41,891 bases of DNA from a virus, in IMG/VR virus record IMGVR_UViG_3300014325_000007, positions 1 through 41,891 of that record. The stretch is one strand, 5' to 3'. Below, piece by piece: positions 1 through 7,424 of this stretch. Both the position numbers and the translations under genes were made by a program. The notes below the pieces were generated by a model. It saw nothing but the letters and a program-made list of their open reading frames with translations, was not told where the DNA came from and made no database searches. Position 1 is the first letter of the stretch; every line of letters begins with the position of its first letter.

Positions 1-123
1 AACCGATTGATTTTCAGTTGTAGCTGAACCGTCTTTCTTGTCGCCTATGCTACTGACTTTGCTGTTATTCCCATGTGTTGACATGGTGGGGGTCACAGGT
101 TCGATCCCTGTACTGCCCACCAC
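1..123. repeat. Terminal direct repeat, copy 1
   Basis: These 123 bases are identical to the last 123 bases of the window (41769-41891). The repeat contains 77 bases of phage-type sequence coding for the integrase tail, plus the 3' half of a tRNA gene. An integrated prophage would share only the tRNA part with host DNA at each end. A repeat that also holds phage coding sequence fits the overlap of a circular (or concatemeric) phage genome. Joining the copies closes the integrase frame cleanly, which supports this. Confidence 0.95.
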
Positions 124-1329
124 TCGCAACCCAATAACAGCGCGGTTTTCAAGGCCAACGGCCCCCGCTGATTCTGGTACGAGTGACCCCGCACTGACCC
201 CGATAAGCTCCCGCAGCCTTGGCACGTCGAGCGCCAATTCGGCCAGCCATGCGTCCAGCGTTTTCCTCGCATCGCCCAGGTAGTTAGGGTCGTACTTGGC
301 ATAGACTGCCGTCGTCGACGCGGCATCGCCTTTCGAGTGCCCGAGCAGGCCAGACACTTCCCAGCCAGGAACGCCACGCCGGCGCAACTCCGATGCCGCC
401 GTATGGCGGCAGATCTTCGGAACAAAATGGGGCGGCAGCTTTGCGGCGATTCGAACAGCACGCCACGCCTTGCGAATCGATCCCAGACGCGTTTCGCCGC
501 GCTTCGACGCGACATAATACGGGTCGGCCTTGGCGCCTTTCAGAACCGCGCGCAGCGTCGCAGTCAGCGGCACCACCGGGCGATACTTCTTCGTCTGCGC
601 TCGGCCGGGCGGATTAAGGCGCACGAGGTTCAGGTCAAAATCCACTTGGAAAGGCTGCAGGTCCAGAACGGCATCACCGCGGCATGCAGTGCATAGACGA
701 ATCATCGTATAGGTCCAGACGTTCGAATCCGTTGGAATGCAGTTAAGGAATCGCACGAGCTCGTCGCGCTTGGCCACATGCGGGTACGCTTCGCCACCCT
801 GCGGCAACGGAACGAATGGCACGCTGGTGATTTCCTGTCGGCGCCAAGCTCGGTTCAATGCGGCCTTGCCGAGCATCATCACGCGGCGGATGTAGCTCGC
901 GCTGTAACGCTTGATCGTTGGCTGAACATCCGGGCTCGGATTGCGCTCAAGGATCCACGTGCGTTCGCGCAGCCACGCGAGAAAATCATCGAAGCGGTCA
1001 GGCCGTAAGTCTGCAACCGTATCGTGCGCGAAAAATTCATTCCACAACTTCGCGGCCGAGCGCGCCGAACTGGCGCTGGCGATCTTGCTGCCATGCTTGG
1101 CAAGGTAGCGATCAATTACGACGGATACCGGCATCGCGGCCGGCTGCGCGTCGATGATGCGCGCAGTCTCAAGAATGATTTCGCGCGCCCTTACTTTGGC
1201 GGCGTCAACGCTTGTAGTGCCGCAACTGCGGCGCTGCTTTTCGCCGCGCTCGCGCCATTCAAGGTACCAGTTCTCCGAGCCTGTCCGCTTGACGAGTGCG
1301 TACTGATCGGTGATTGCGATGCGGGGCAT
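1..1329 (-). CDS. int: Tyrosine integrase (runs across attP)
   Basis: Site-specific recombinase for phage integration and excision. The frame opens at ATG 1329 and stays open to position 1. On the circular molecule it continues at 41768-41721 and ends TAG, giving about 458 residues. The N-terminal 60 residues look like an integrase arm-binding/SAM-like region. The catalytic domain shows Arg217 (in TACRGD), a beta-strand lysine near AQTKKYRP, an R308-H pair (KICRHT), LLGH, and Tyr343 in VYAKYDP. The usual His of HxxR is Lys305, a tolerated variant in some members. The last 45 or so residues, beginning GSTGIEPVTPTMST, are antisense tRNA plus attP arm, so they should change on integration. The start overlaps the xis-like gene by 139 bases. 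Confidence 0.9.
   Translation of the reverse strand, partial: MPRIAITDQYALVKRTGSENWYLEWRERGEKQRRSCGTTSVDAAKVRAREIILETARIIDAQPAAMPVSVVIDRYLAKHGSKIASASSARSAAKLWNEFFAHDTVADLRPDRFDDFLAWLRERTWILERNPSPDVQPTIKRYSASYIRRVMMLGKAALNRAWRRQEITSVPFVPLPQGGEAYPHVAKRDELVRFLNCIPTDSNVWTYTMIRLCTACRGDAVLDLQPFQVDFDLNLVRLNPPGRAQTKKYRPVVPLTATLRAVLKGAKADPYYVASKRGETRLGSIRKAWRAVRIAAKLPPHFVPKICRHTAASELRRRGVPGWEVSGLLGHSKGDAASTTAVYAKYDPNYLGDARKTLDAWLAELALDVPRLRELIGVSAGSLVPESAGAVGLENRAVIGLRVVGSTGIEPVTPTMSTHGNNSKVSSIGDKKDGSATTENQSV
78..122 (+). other. attP: attP core: 3' half of tRNA-Val(GAC)
   Basis: The block starts with an anticodon loop TTGACAT (78-84, anticodon GAC at 80-82). It continues with the 3' anticodon strand GGTGG (85-89), variable loop GGGTC, T stem ACAGG / CCTGT around loop TTCGATC (95-111), acceptor strand ACTGCCC, discriminator A and CCA (120-122). 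The upstream sequence cannot pair as the 5' anticodon, D or acceptor strands, so only half a tRNA is present. Many tyrosine integrases cross over in the anticodon loop and restore the tRNA 3' end from the phage; this block is the expected phage-borne core. The core is also translated, in antisense, as part of the integrase C-terminus. Confidence 0.88.
184..202. repeat. 19-bp repeat flanking attP core, right copy
   Basis: The sequence is two tandem TGACCCCG units separated by CAC. A copy with one mismatch lies at 41740-41758, on the other side of the core in the circular molecule, in the same orientation. Paired short repeats on both sides of a core are what arm-type integrase sites look like. 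The repeat also lies inside the integrase coding sequence (GVSAGS), so a coding duplication is an alternative. Confidence 0.55.
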
Positions 1330-1511
1330 TGTTGCGATTCCAGGTATTCGAGTAGGTGGGATTCTTTGTAGCGGGCTTTGCGGCCTATCTTGCAGAATGC
1401 GATCTGCCGCAGCTTGCGCATTCGTCGAAGTGTAAAAATGGATTTTTGTAAATACTCTGCCGCCTCGGCTTCGGAGTATAGCTTCGGCAGTTGCGTGACG
1501 GCTGCGTTCAT
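1191..1511 (-). CDS. xis: Excisionase-like HTH protein
   Basis: The first 60 residues form a MerR/HTH_17-type DNA-binding domain: a helix-turn-helix around YSEAEAAEYL..TLRRMRK (residues 12-33) and a wing KIGRKARYKESHLLEYLE (41-58). Such proteins next to an integrase usually act as recombination directionality factors. The start overlaps the MazG-like stop as ATGA, so translation is probably coupled. The 45-residue C-terminal tail is rich in Ala, Ser and Pro and lies entirely over the integrase N-terminus in another frame; this is an unusually long overlap, and the tail may be dispensable. The excisionase role is inferred from position. Confidence 0.72.
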   Translation of the reverse strand: MNAAVTQLPKLYSEAEAAEYLQKSIFTLRRMRKLRQIAFCKIGRKARYKESHLLEYLESQQCPASQSPISTHSSSGQARRTGTLNGASAAKSSAAVAALQALTPPK

Positions 1512-1888
1512 TTCGTCAATCCCACGCCAGGCAATGGAGAACGAATCGCGGCATTCTTGCTTGCTTGCTTCGCGCGAATCTGATCTATCTTTAGCCAGAT
1601 CCTCGCAAGCTCATCCTCGCCTGCTTGCTGCATGCTCAGACCGTTAGCAACGCATAGCGCTGCGAGCGTGATCATAACGCCACCAACTTCCTGGTGTGGT
1701 TCGCCGACAGGCCGCGAATAAACGTAGTCGACCAGCGTATGAGCTTCAGCGGCCGTCGCACCGCATGACTGAACTAGCTCCAGGGCCTCTTCCAAAAAAC
1801 GAAAGTTGCGCTCAGTCCTGTCGCCTGCAACTTGCCAGCCGAAGCATTGAAGTAGCCAGGGGACAACGCTTGCTTGAAAGTCGTTCAC
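1508..1888 (-). CDS. MazG-like NTP pyrophosphohydrolase
   Basis: 126 residues, GTG start overlapping the upstream stop as GTGA. It has the MazG-type first metal motif E33-E34-x-x-E37 in FLEEALELVQ and a second helix QEVGGVMITLAALC (about 66-79). The usual aspartate of the EVGDV form is glycine here, as in many short phage relatives I know. The family hydrolyses nucleoside triphosphates to monophosphates. Phage versions are thought to tune the nucleotide pool or alarmone levels during infection. It lies between the helicase-methyltransferase and the xis-like gene in the early operon. Confidence 0.78.
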   Translation of the reverse strand: MNDFQASVVPWLLQCFGWQVAGDRTERNFRFLEEALELVQSCGATAAEAHTLVDYVYSRPVGEPHQEVGGVMITLAALCVANGLSMQQAGEDELARIWLKIDQIRAKQASKNAAIRSPLPGVGLTK

Positions 1889-4605
1889 GCTGCGGCCTCC
1901 AGCTCCAGCGCCGTAAAAAAGTCCGGCATCGATTGCCCCTCTTCAGCGCCTTTGCAATACGTCGCCGCGTCGAGGAAATAGCGGCCGTTCAATTCCACGC
2001 CGATGCCGCGGCGCTCCAGCTTCACCGCGCAATACGGCACCGTGCCGAGTCCGGCGAACGGATCAAGCACCGTTTCGCCTTTCATCGTGTATTGCTCGAT
2101 GCAGCGGTCGACGATGTCGAACTGCAGCGGGCACAGGTGCATCTCGGCACCGCGCTGCGCCTGCGAACTGTTCAGCGTGCGCATGCGCGTAATATCGGTC
2201 CATACATCTGGATGCCAGCTTTGCGGCTGCAACAACATGAACGTGCTCGGCAGCCAGCCGGTCGCGTCGACCGATTCGGCAATTCTCACGTCATGCCTGA
2301 AGTTGTATACATTTTCCAGACTGTGCTTTTTGAACAGCTGGAAAATAGCGTCCTGCGGCAAGCCTTCCAACTCTTCTGGCGTCAGCTGCCGATTGCCGCT
2401 GCTGCGCATGAAACCGTGCGCATCGAATTGCCAATGCGCACGGCTATAGCCGTCCGGATTGATCCATTGCGGATTGTCAATACTCTCGACGAAGCCATCA
2501 GCGTCGGTCAAAACGTTGCCAGCCAATTCCTTTTTCGCCTTCACCACCGGCACATCGGCGTAGCCGTTGCTGCGGTCGGTCGGCGGCTTGCGGAATACGA
2601 GCAGATATTCCGGCATGCCGGCACCCATGCGCGAACCGTCCTTGCATTGCTCGGTCCAGCCCAGGCGATAGGTCTGATTGTTCTCGCGCACCACGTCGGT
2701 GACGATCGTTTTGCGCGCGAGGAACGCGAACCCGTGTTTCTGGAAATGCGCCACGCACTCGTCGGAAAACGGCTGCACGGTTTGGAACCCGAAACCGGAT
2801 ACGCCGCCGGGGCAGATGCGATCCTTCACGTGGATGGCCGCAACGCGACCTGGCCGCAGCACGCGCAGCAGGTTCGGCGTCAGAAAATCCATCTGCCGCC
2901 AGAAATGCGCGTTCGTGTCGGTGTGCCCGAAGTCATTGTAGCTCGGCGAGTATTCGTACTGCGTCGCAAAAGGAATCGACGTGAGAATCAGGTCGACGCT
3001 GTTGTCAGCGTGCGTGCGCAATTCCTCCACGCAATCGTTGTTGATGATGCTATACGCCTTGCCGGATACCTTCACGCGCTGCACGCCGATCGAGCGTGCC
3101 AGCACCGCGGCCGAGGCCGCGTGCGCGAGCCCATACTCGCGGATAATCTGCGTCATTTTCCCCACCATGATGTTGTGCTGTTCCCACTTGCGTTCCAGGC
3201 TCTTGCGCACCTCGCGCTCGGCCTCGGTATAGATCAGGTCGATACGCACCTGGCGCGTCTGCAGGAAGCGATAGAGGCGATGTATCGCCTGAATGAAATC
3301 GGCGAACTTGAAACCGATGCCGAGAAAGATGGCCCACGAGCAATGACGCTGGAAATTGCAGCCGCTGCCGAGCATCACCGGCTTGCCCGCAAGCTCCTGA
3401 ATCTTGCCATCTGAAAATTCGATCACGCGCGCTTCGCGGTCTTCCAGATCTTGCGACCCGTACACCGTTGCCGCGCTCGGGATGGCCGCTTCGATCGCGC
3501 GCCGCTCGTCTTCCAAGTCGTGCCACAGCAGCCGATGCGCGTCAGGATCTTCGCGGCGCAGTTCCAGCATCTTGGCAACGCGCGCGTCCAGGCTGTCGCG
3601 CTTCTCGCGCGCGGCGTCCTGCACGCCGATCGACGCGCTGCGGAACAGCCGGTTCTGGCCGTCTTTTTCCGCGCCGGCCGCCGCGTGATTCGTCGGCACC
3701 TCGTGCCAGCGCACGTCAAGCGATGGCAGATCGTAGCCTTTGTCGCTGAAACTCGGATCGATATCCGATGGCTTTTGCACGAACAGCGCCCAGCTCGCGA
3801 CCCATAACCAGAACTCCGCTTCCTTGTGCGGGTGTAACGTGAGCTTGTCGGCCTTCTCGCTGTTGCGCTTGAAAAACCGCGTCTTCGCCTGGCCAACGTC
3901 CATCACGTCGAGGAACGCAGCGTACGCAAGCAGCTCGATGTATTCGTTCGGGCTCGGGCAGGCCGTGGCCACGAACCGAAAGCGGCTGCCGTCGCTGCGG
4001 ATGCGGTTGCTCACGTCGCGCCGGTCGTCGCCGGCCATCGTCGCCATGAACTCGCGGAAGGTCTTCGTTCCGCCGAACCCGCGCAGAATCGCCGCTTCGT
4101 CGAGATCGACAGCCCCGAACAGCTGAGGATCAATCTTGCCTTCGCGCACCGATTCGTAATTCGTCAGATAAAGCACGTCGCCGTGCTCTATCTGGCGCGA
4201 CTCGCGGATGAATTTCACCGGCACGTTCACCATTTCCGCATCGCGCATGAATTCCTGCCGGACGCCCAGCGGATGCACGATGCAGCCGGGGCGCTGCGCG
4301 CGCGCTGCAGCCACGCGCACCGCTTCGATGCCGATCAGTGTCTTGCCCAGGCCGAACGCCGCGAAACACGCGCGGCGCTCGCCCTGCACCATCCAGCGCA
4401 CGATGGCGCGCTGGTGCGGCTTTAGGATTGGGTTCACGTCGGTGTCGTCTAAGGGCGATCCGCGCTCTACCGACAGGCATACCTTAGCCTCAAGAAACGC
4501 GCGATAGTCATCTCCATTGGAGGGCGCGCACGCAGCGGCCAACGCTCCGAGCTGGTCCACTCCGCTGCATGCGCGCACTGCAATGGAGGCAGTCTCGAGA
4601 TTCAT
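1885..4605 (-). CDS. SF2 helicase-DNA methyltransferase fusion
   Basis: 906 residues from the ATG at 4605, preferred over an ATG 18 codons upstream because it overlaps the upstream stop as ATGA. The N-terminal half is an SF2/SNF2-type ATPase: Walker A FGLGKT (K88), Walker B DLDEAA (168-172), and a motif VI QAIHRLYR (439-446). The C-terminal part is an amino-methyltransferase: a motif IV-like TSIPF (542-546, where S/N/D-P-P-Y/F is usual) and, near residue 848, the SAM-binding LDPFAGLGT. The order IV then I suggests a beta-class N4-cytosine or N6-adenine enzyme. Likely role: phage DNA modification or protection from restriction while moving on DNA. The odd motif IV makes catalysis uncertain. 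Confidence 0.85.
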   Translation of the reverse strand: MNLETASIAVRACSGVDQLGALAAACAPSNGDDYRAFLEAKVCLSVERGSPLDDTDVNPILKPHQRAIVRWMVQGERRACFAAFGLGKTLIGIEAVRVAAARAQRPGCIVHPLGVRQEFMRDAEMVNVPVKFIRESRQIEHGDVLYLTNYESVREGKIDPQLFGAVDLDEAAILRGFGGTKTFREFMATMAGDDRRDVSNRIRSDGSRFRFVATACPSPNEYIELLAYAAFLDVMDVGQAKTRFFKRNSEKADKLTLHPHKEAEFWLWVASWALFVQKPSDIDPSFSDKGYDLPSLDVRWHEVPTNHAAAGAEKDGQNRLFRSASIGVQDAAREKRDSLDARVAKMLELRREDPDAHRLLWHDLEDERRAIEAAIPSAATVYGSQDLEDREARVIEFSDGKIQELAGKPVMLGSGCNFQRHCSWAIFLGIGFKFADFIQAIHRLYRFLQTRQVRIDLIYTEAEREVRKSLERKWEQHNIMVGKMTQIIREYGLAHAASAAVLARSIGVQRVKVSGKAYSIINNDCVEELRTHADNSVDLILTSIPFATQYEYSPSYNDFGHTDTNAHFWRQMDFLTPNLLRVLRPGRVAAIHVKDRICPGGVSGFGFQTVQPFSDECVAHFQKHGFAFLARKTIVTDVVRENNQTYRLGWTEQCKDGSRMGAGMPEYLLVFRKPPTDRSNGYADVPVVKAKKELAGNVLTDADGFVESIDNPQWINPDGYSRAHWQFDAHGFMRSSGNRQLTPEELEGLPQDAIFQLFKKHSLENVYNFRHDVRIAESVDATGWLPSTFMLLQPQSWHPDVWTDITRMRTLNSSQAQRGAEMHLCPLQFDIVDRCIEQYTMKGETVLDPFAGLGTVPYCAVKLERRGIGVELNGRYFLDAATYCKGAEEGQSMPDFFTALELEAAA

Positions 4606-4802
4606 GCCACCAACTCCCACACATCCGCCGGCCGCCCAATCGGCACCCAGCGCTTGCACAGCTTGCGCACAAAGCCATCCTCGCTCAGCCGCCGCAATGC
4701 GCGACTGACCGTCGCCCGACTGATGTGCACCTGGCGAGCAAGCTTTTCCGCCTCTGCCGGAGCCCTGCGCAGTTCATCCATGATGCGAATATCCGTGCGC
4801 AT
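4602..4802 (-). CDS. Small winged-helix DNA-binding protein
   Basis: 66 residues, almost entirely one winged HTH: helices around IMDELRRAPAEAEKLARQVHI, a recognition helix SRATVSRALRRL (about 30-41), and a wing up to the C-terminus. The pattern resembles MarR/IclR-type HTH modules. The start follows the stop of the upstream secreted protein by three bases, and the stop overlaps the helicase-methyltransferase start. A role in regulating the early operon is possible but not shown. Confidence 0.7.
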   Translation of the reverse strand: MRTDIRIMDELRRAPAEAEKLARQVHISRATVSRALRRLSEDGFVRKLCKRWVPIGRPADVWELVA

Positions 4803-4805
4803 GGG

Positions 4806-5042
4806 TTATTGCTCGAACCCGCTGCAAAGAAATTGATCGCTGTTGTAATCCAGCGTCACCATGCTGCCGTTGTAGCTCAGCGAGTTGTACTGGCCAACGG
4901 CCTGCCAGTTGCGGTGCCCGGCATCGTGCACCGTGAGCACCAGCGCGCGCTGCGCCGGCAGCGGCGTGGCGCCGGACACGGCAAACGCGACGATCAAACC
5001 GGCCGCGAAGGCCAACGCGAACATAAATATACTTTTGCGCAT
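4806..5042 (-). CDS. Small exported protein
   Basis: 78 residues with a clear export signal: MRKS, then a hydrophobic stretch FMFALAFAAGLIVAFAVSG, then a short mature part with one cysteine near the end. A strong ribosome site (GGAGGTGA) sits 7-14 bases upstream, inside the end of the preceding gene. Because the hydrophobic segment could also stay as an anchor, the product may be an inner-membrane or periplasmic protein. I do not recognise the mature domain. Early phage proteins of this kind sometimes alter the envelope or exclude other phages; that is only a suggestion. Confidence 0.7.
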   Translation of the reverse strand: MRKSIFMFALAFAAGLIVAFAVSGATPLPAQRALVLTVHDAGHRNWQAVGQYNSLSYNGSMVTLDYNSDQFLCSGFEQ

Positions 5043-5043
5043 A

Positions 5044-5286
5044 CTATTTCACCTCCATAAAAGGATGACGCATGCCACCCGCATCAAGCATTGCGAGAAA
5101 ATCGCGCACGATAATCCGCGTACCTTGGCGCTCTGCGTTGGCCGCGTAGTAGCACTCGCCATCTTCCGAATCGAACGGAAATACCAATAGGACGGCACCC
5201 ATTGACTTGCCATGCGATTTCTTTAATGCGTCGCAAACCACATCGAAAGCGGCCTTCACGCATGCTTCTTGATCTTGTTCGTTCAC
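5044..5286 (-). CDS. Hypothetical protein, 80 residues
   Basis: GTG start overlapping the stop of the GemA-like gene as GTGA; a longer upstream reading is out of frame with that gene and unlikely. The sequence begins VNEQDQEACVKAAFDVV and has an alpha/beta look, with a hydrophobic strand AVLLVFPF in the middle and acidic DSEDGE next to it. I do not recognise the family. Its end carries the ribosome site of the next gene. It is part of the tightly packed early operon. Confidence 0.65.
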   Translation of the reverse strand: MNEQDQEACVKAAFDVVCDALKKSHGKSMGAVLLVFPFDSEDGECYYAANAERQGTRIIVRDFLAMLDAGGMRHPFMEVK

Positions 5287-5573
5287 GCCACCTTCCTCTT
5301 CTTTGGCGCGTCCGGCAGCTTCGCCAATGCGCGCATGAAAACCGTGTATTGCATCCGCGTGAAGTCCTTGCACGTCTCGGCTCCGACCGCCTGCAGCCGC
5401 AATCGGTAGTTCTCTTCGCTCAAGCCTTTCTGACCACGCGCCACAGCGTGCACGCGCTGAATCAGTAACTTCGTCATGCGCCAGCGCGGCCGATAGCCGA
5501 AGATGATTCCGCAGCAGCTGCCGGCAGTCGTCTGGAAACCGCAGCGCGGACAGGTGTGCGGCTTCTTTCTCAT
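5283..5573 (-). CDS. GemA-like regulatory protein (DUF1018)
   Basis: 96 residues. The C-terminal two thirds match the GemA/Gp16 pattern: MTKLLIQRVHAVARG, then GLSEENYRLRLQAVG (about 50-64), then a helix TRMQYTVFMRALAKL. In Mu, GemA is an early protein that changes host gene expression and DNA topology. The N-terminal 25 residues carry a zinc-ribbon-like CPRCGFQ...SCCG, which the Mu protein lacks. The start overlaps the upstream stop as ATGA. Family assignment is from memory of the pattern. Confidence 0.75.
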   Translation of the reverse strand: MRKKPHTCPRCGFQTTAGSCCGIIFGYRPRWRMTKLLIQRVHAVARGQKGLSEENYRLRLQAVGAETCKDFTRMQYTVFMRALAKLPDAPKKRKVA

Positions 5574-5791
5574 GCCGCAAACTCCTCGCCATGCAGTGCG
5601 CGCAGTGCGCTATATGCGCGGATCCATCGATACGCTGTCGCACGCGAAACAAGGAACTGGCTGCGAATCAGATCACGCTTATCGAAGCCAGGAGCGTTGT
5701 GCTGCGCATTGGCCCATGCGATGAATCGCAGCCAGTTGTCATCGCGCAGACAGCCGCAATGCGGGCACTGATCCTTAATGTCGGCGTTCAT
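5570..5791 (-). CDS. Zinc-finger/HTH small protein
   Basis: 73 residues from ATG 5791. A GTG three codons upstream (5800) overlaps the previous stop as GTGA and is an equally good start. It begins with a CPHCGC knuckle (about 9-14), and the second half reads as a helix-turn-helix: KRDLIRSQFLVSRATAYRWI. This suggests a small DNA-binding protein of the early region. The specific family is not recognised. Confidence 0.65.
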   Translation of the reverse strand: MNADIKDQCPHCGCLRDDNWLRFIAWANAQHNAPGFDKRDLIRSQFLVSRATAYRWIRAYSALRALHGEEFAA

Positions 5792-5796
5792 GCGCT

Positions 5797-6072
5797 TCAC
5801 GCCGGTTTCTTTTTGCGCTTTGCGGCAGCGCGGCGCTTGCGCTGCGTCAATGTGTAGCGCGCCACGAATGCCGGCTTGTCCTTGTACCTTGTCGGAACGC
5901 GGATAATCTCGGTGCCGATCCGGAAGCCAGCCAGGCGCAACGTGTGCACCACGGCGCCGACGCGTATAGCGCCTGTCGCATTCATTAGCTGCAGCGTTGT
6001 GCGACGGCCGCGCTTGAGTTCGCCGAGCACGGCCAGGCATTGCGGATGCAGATCGATCGTCGACTTGGCCAT
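5797..6072 (-). CDS. Winged-helix protein with basic tail
   Basis: 91 residues. The body has the layout of the phage winged-helix domain: a first helix around QCLAVLGELKRGR, a middle TTLQLMNATGAIRVGAVVHTL, and a wing GFRIGTEIIRVPTRYKD. The last 16 residues are almost all Arg, Lys and Ala, which fits nonspecific DNA binding. It is probably a regulator or DNA-associated protein; the target is unknown. Confidence 0.7.
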   Translation of the reverse strand: MAKSTIDLHPQCLAVLGELKRGRRTTLQLMNATGAIRVGAVVHTLRLAGFRIGTEIIRVPTRYKDKPAFVARYTLTQRKRRAAAKRKKKPA

Positions 6073-6075
6073 GGC

Positions 6076-6339
6076 TCAATCCTCCCAATCCAGGCAGCCG
6101 GCTGTCGTGCACTTGCCGCGCGTGCGCACGACGGTGATACGGCCAGCCTGCTCGATGCGTTCCACCAGCACACGCCCCGCGTGGCATACGTGGCAGCTCC
6201 AGAACGCGCTATCTCGGCCGGCGCGATGCAGGCGCGTGGCAAGCTGCGTTTCGGCGCGAATCAAGCGCGCGCGCTCCTGCGTCGTCTTGTCGGCATAGCG
6301 TTGCGGCGTATCCGCGCGCGGGGCGAGTACGGCGCTCAC
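6076..6339 (-). CDS. Zinc-ribbon small protein
   Basis: 87 residues, GTG start overlapping the sliding clamp stop as GTGA. It has an N-terminal helical part with many Arg and Glu, then a cysteine/histidine cluster (CHVCHAGR, about 49-56) and a second pair CTTAGC near the end. These four positions could hold one zinc. No known family is evident. It lies directly after the clamp gene, so a role in replication or transcription of the early region is possible. Confidence 0.65.
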   Translation of the reverse strand: MSAVLAPRADTPQRYADKTTQERARLIRAETQLATRLHRAGRDSAFWSCHVCHAGRVLVERIEQAGRITVVRTRGKCTTAGCLDWED

Positions 6340-7424
6340 AGATTCACCCCGGCGATGACATGAAAATCCGGCTCGCCTTCCTTCACCACCGGCTGCAGCA
6401 CAAGGCGCGGCGGCCCCGGCAGAACGAATGCGCGCACCTTTTCCTCGTCGATCGAGCCGAGCGCTGTCGCCAGATAATCAAGACGCACGGGGAAATTCAG
6501 CGGCTGCACGAGTTCGCCCAACGCCCAAGAACAATTTTCCTCGCTGCCATCCGTTGCGTCGGCAATCTGCGCTGCACCATCAGCGGCGCGCAAAATCGCG
6601 GCATCATCCTTGCGCGAGCAAAACGGCAGAAATTGCTTGATCGCCGTGAGCAGCTTGGCGCGGTCGAACGTGGCGCAGTACGCGTCATCGCCGAAGCCGC
6701 GCAACAGCACGCCACGGCAATCCAGCGGCGTGCCTTCGATCAAGCGCACCGTGCAGGTGCGGTCCGGCGTCACCGCCCGCACCATGTTTATGCGCCCGCC
6801 GAAGCCGCCCAGTTCAACCGTGGCGTTCGCGGCGGCCAATAACGGCAGCAGCGTGTGAACCTGCGAACTGGGGATGATGAAGCCGGGACCTGAATAGTCC
6901 ACTGCCGCAATCGCACCGCGATGCCCGTTCGTCGCGGCAACAGTGCCAGCGGATACGCCAACCGAGAAATAGTTCGGCGAGAACTTGCCACCCGTTGCGG
7001 CGGCGTAACTCACCGCGCGCACGGCACGCGCGAAATCCGGCCCGGCAACCTCGATGCGTTGCCAATCTATCTTTTCATCCGGTACCGGAAAATCTTCTGC
7101 CGGCAGTGTTGGGATGCGCAGCTTTGATCCAGATTGCGGAACGGCAAGCAGTACGCCTCTCGCCGCGTCGAGGGTCAGTTTCAGCGATCCTTCGCGCGCG
7201 GCGGCCTTGAGCAGATCGGCTGTTGCGCAAATGCGGCCTGGCGTAGTCACTTTCGCCTTGATCGTCGCGCTGCAAAACGCTTCAGTGTCGGTAGTGAGCA
7301 ACCGCACTTGACCGTCCATCGCTTCGATCAGCGCGCAGCCGATTACCGGCAGCGTGGACTTGCTTTCGTAGGCGCCATTGGCCAAGGCGTCGGCCAGCGC
7401 AGCACCGTCGATATCTATGCGCAT
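6336..7424 (-). CDS. dnaN: Beta sliding clamp (DnaN-like)
   Basis: 362 residues, the usual clamp length of about 366. It aligns by eye with bacterial DNA polymerase III beta: STLPVIGCALIEA near residue 23, RIPTLPAEDFP near 103, AATNGHRGAI near 163, FIIPSSQVHTLLPLL near 178, and the characteristic end HVIAGVNL (compare YVVMPMRL in E. coli). Clamps encircle DNA and tether polymerase. The start has a very strong ribosome site (AGGAGG, 5 bases before ATG), so high expression is likely. The phage has no visible polymerase, so this clamp probably works with, or competes for, host Pol III and other clamp-binding proteins. Phage-encoded clamps of the bacterial type are uncommon. Confidence 0.9.
   Translation of the reverse strand: MRIDIDGAALADALANGAYESKSTLPVIGCALIEAMDGQVRLLTTDTEAFCSATIKAKVTTPGRICATADLLKAAAREGSLKLTLDAARGVLLAVPQSGSKLRIPTLPAEDFPVPDEKIDWQRIEVAGPDFARAVRAVSYAAATGGKFSPNYFSVGVSAGTVAATNGHRGAIAAVDYSGPGFIIPSSQVHTLLPLLAAANATVELGGFGGRINMVRAVTPDRTCTVRLIEGTPLDCRGVLLRGFGDDAYCATFDRAKLLTAIKQFLPFCSRKDDAAILRAADGAAQIADATDGSEENCSWALGELVQPLNFPVRLDYLATALGSIDEEKVRAFVLPGPPRLVLQPVVKEGEPDFHVIAGVNL

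Noticed and set aside
46-122. A complete tRNA gene at the window end
   Set aside because: The acceptor 5' strand, D arm and 5' anticodon strand are missing; only the 3' half is present.
1-123. tmRNA 3' end as the integration site
   Set aside because: The acceptor strand ACTGCCC does not fit the usual tmRNA end, and the TTGACAT loop followed by GGTGG matches tRNA-Val(GAC).
1696-3414. A 572-codon open frame on the plus strand
   Set aside because: It lies opposite the helicase-methyltransferase, has no recognisable motif and is Arg/Ala/His-rich, as shadows of GC-rich genes are.
5570-6187. Long 205-codon version of the zinc/HTH gene
   Set aside because: Its first two thirds run through two other well-supported genes in another frame and look like shadow sequence; the ATG at 5791 fits the operon.
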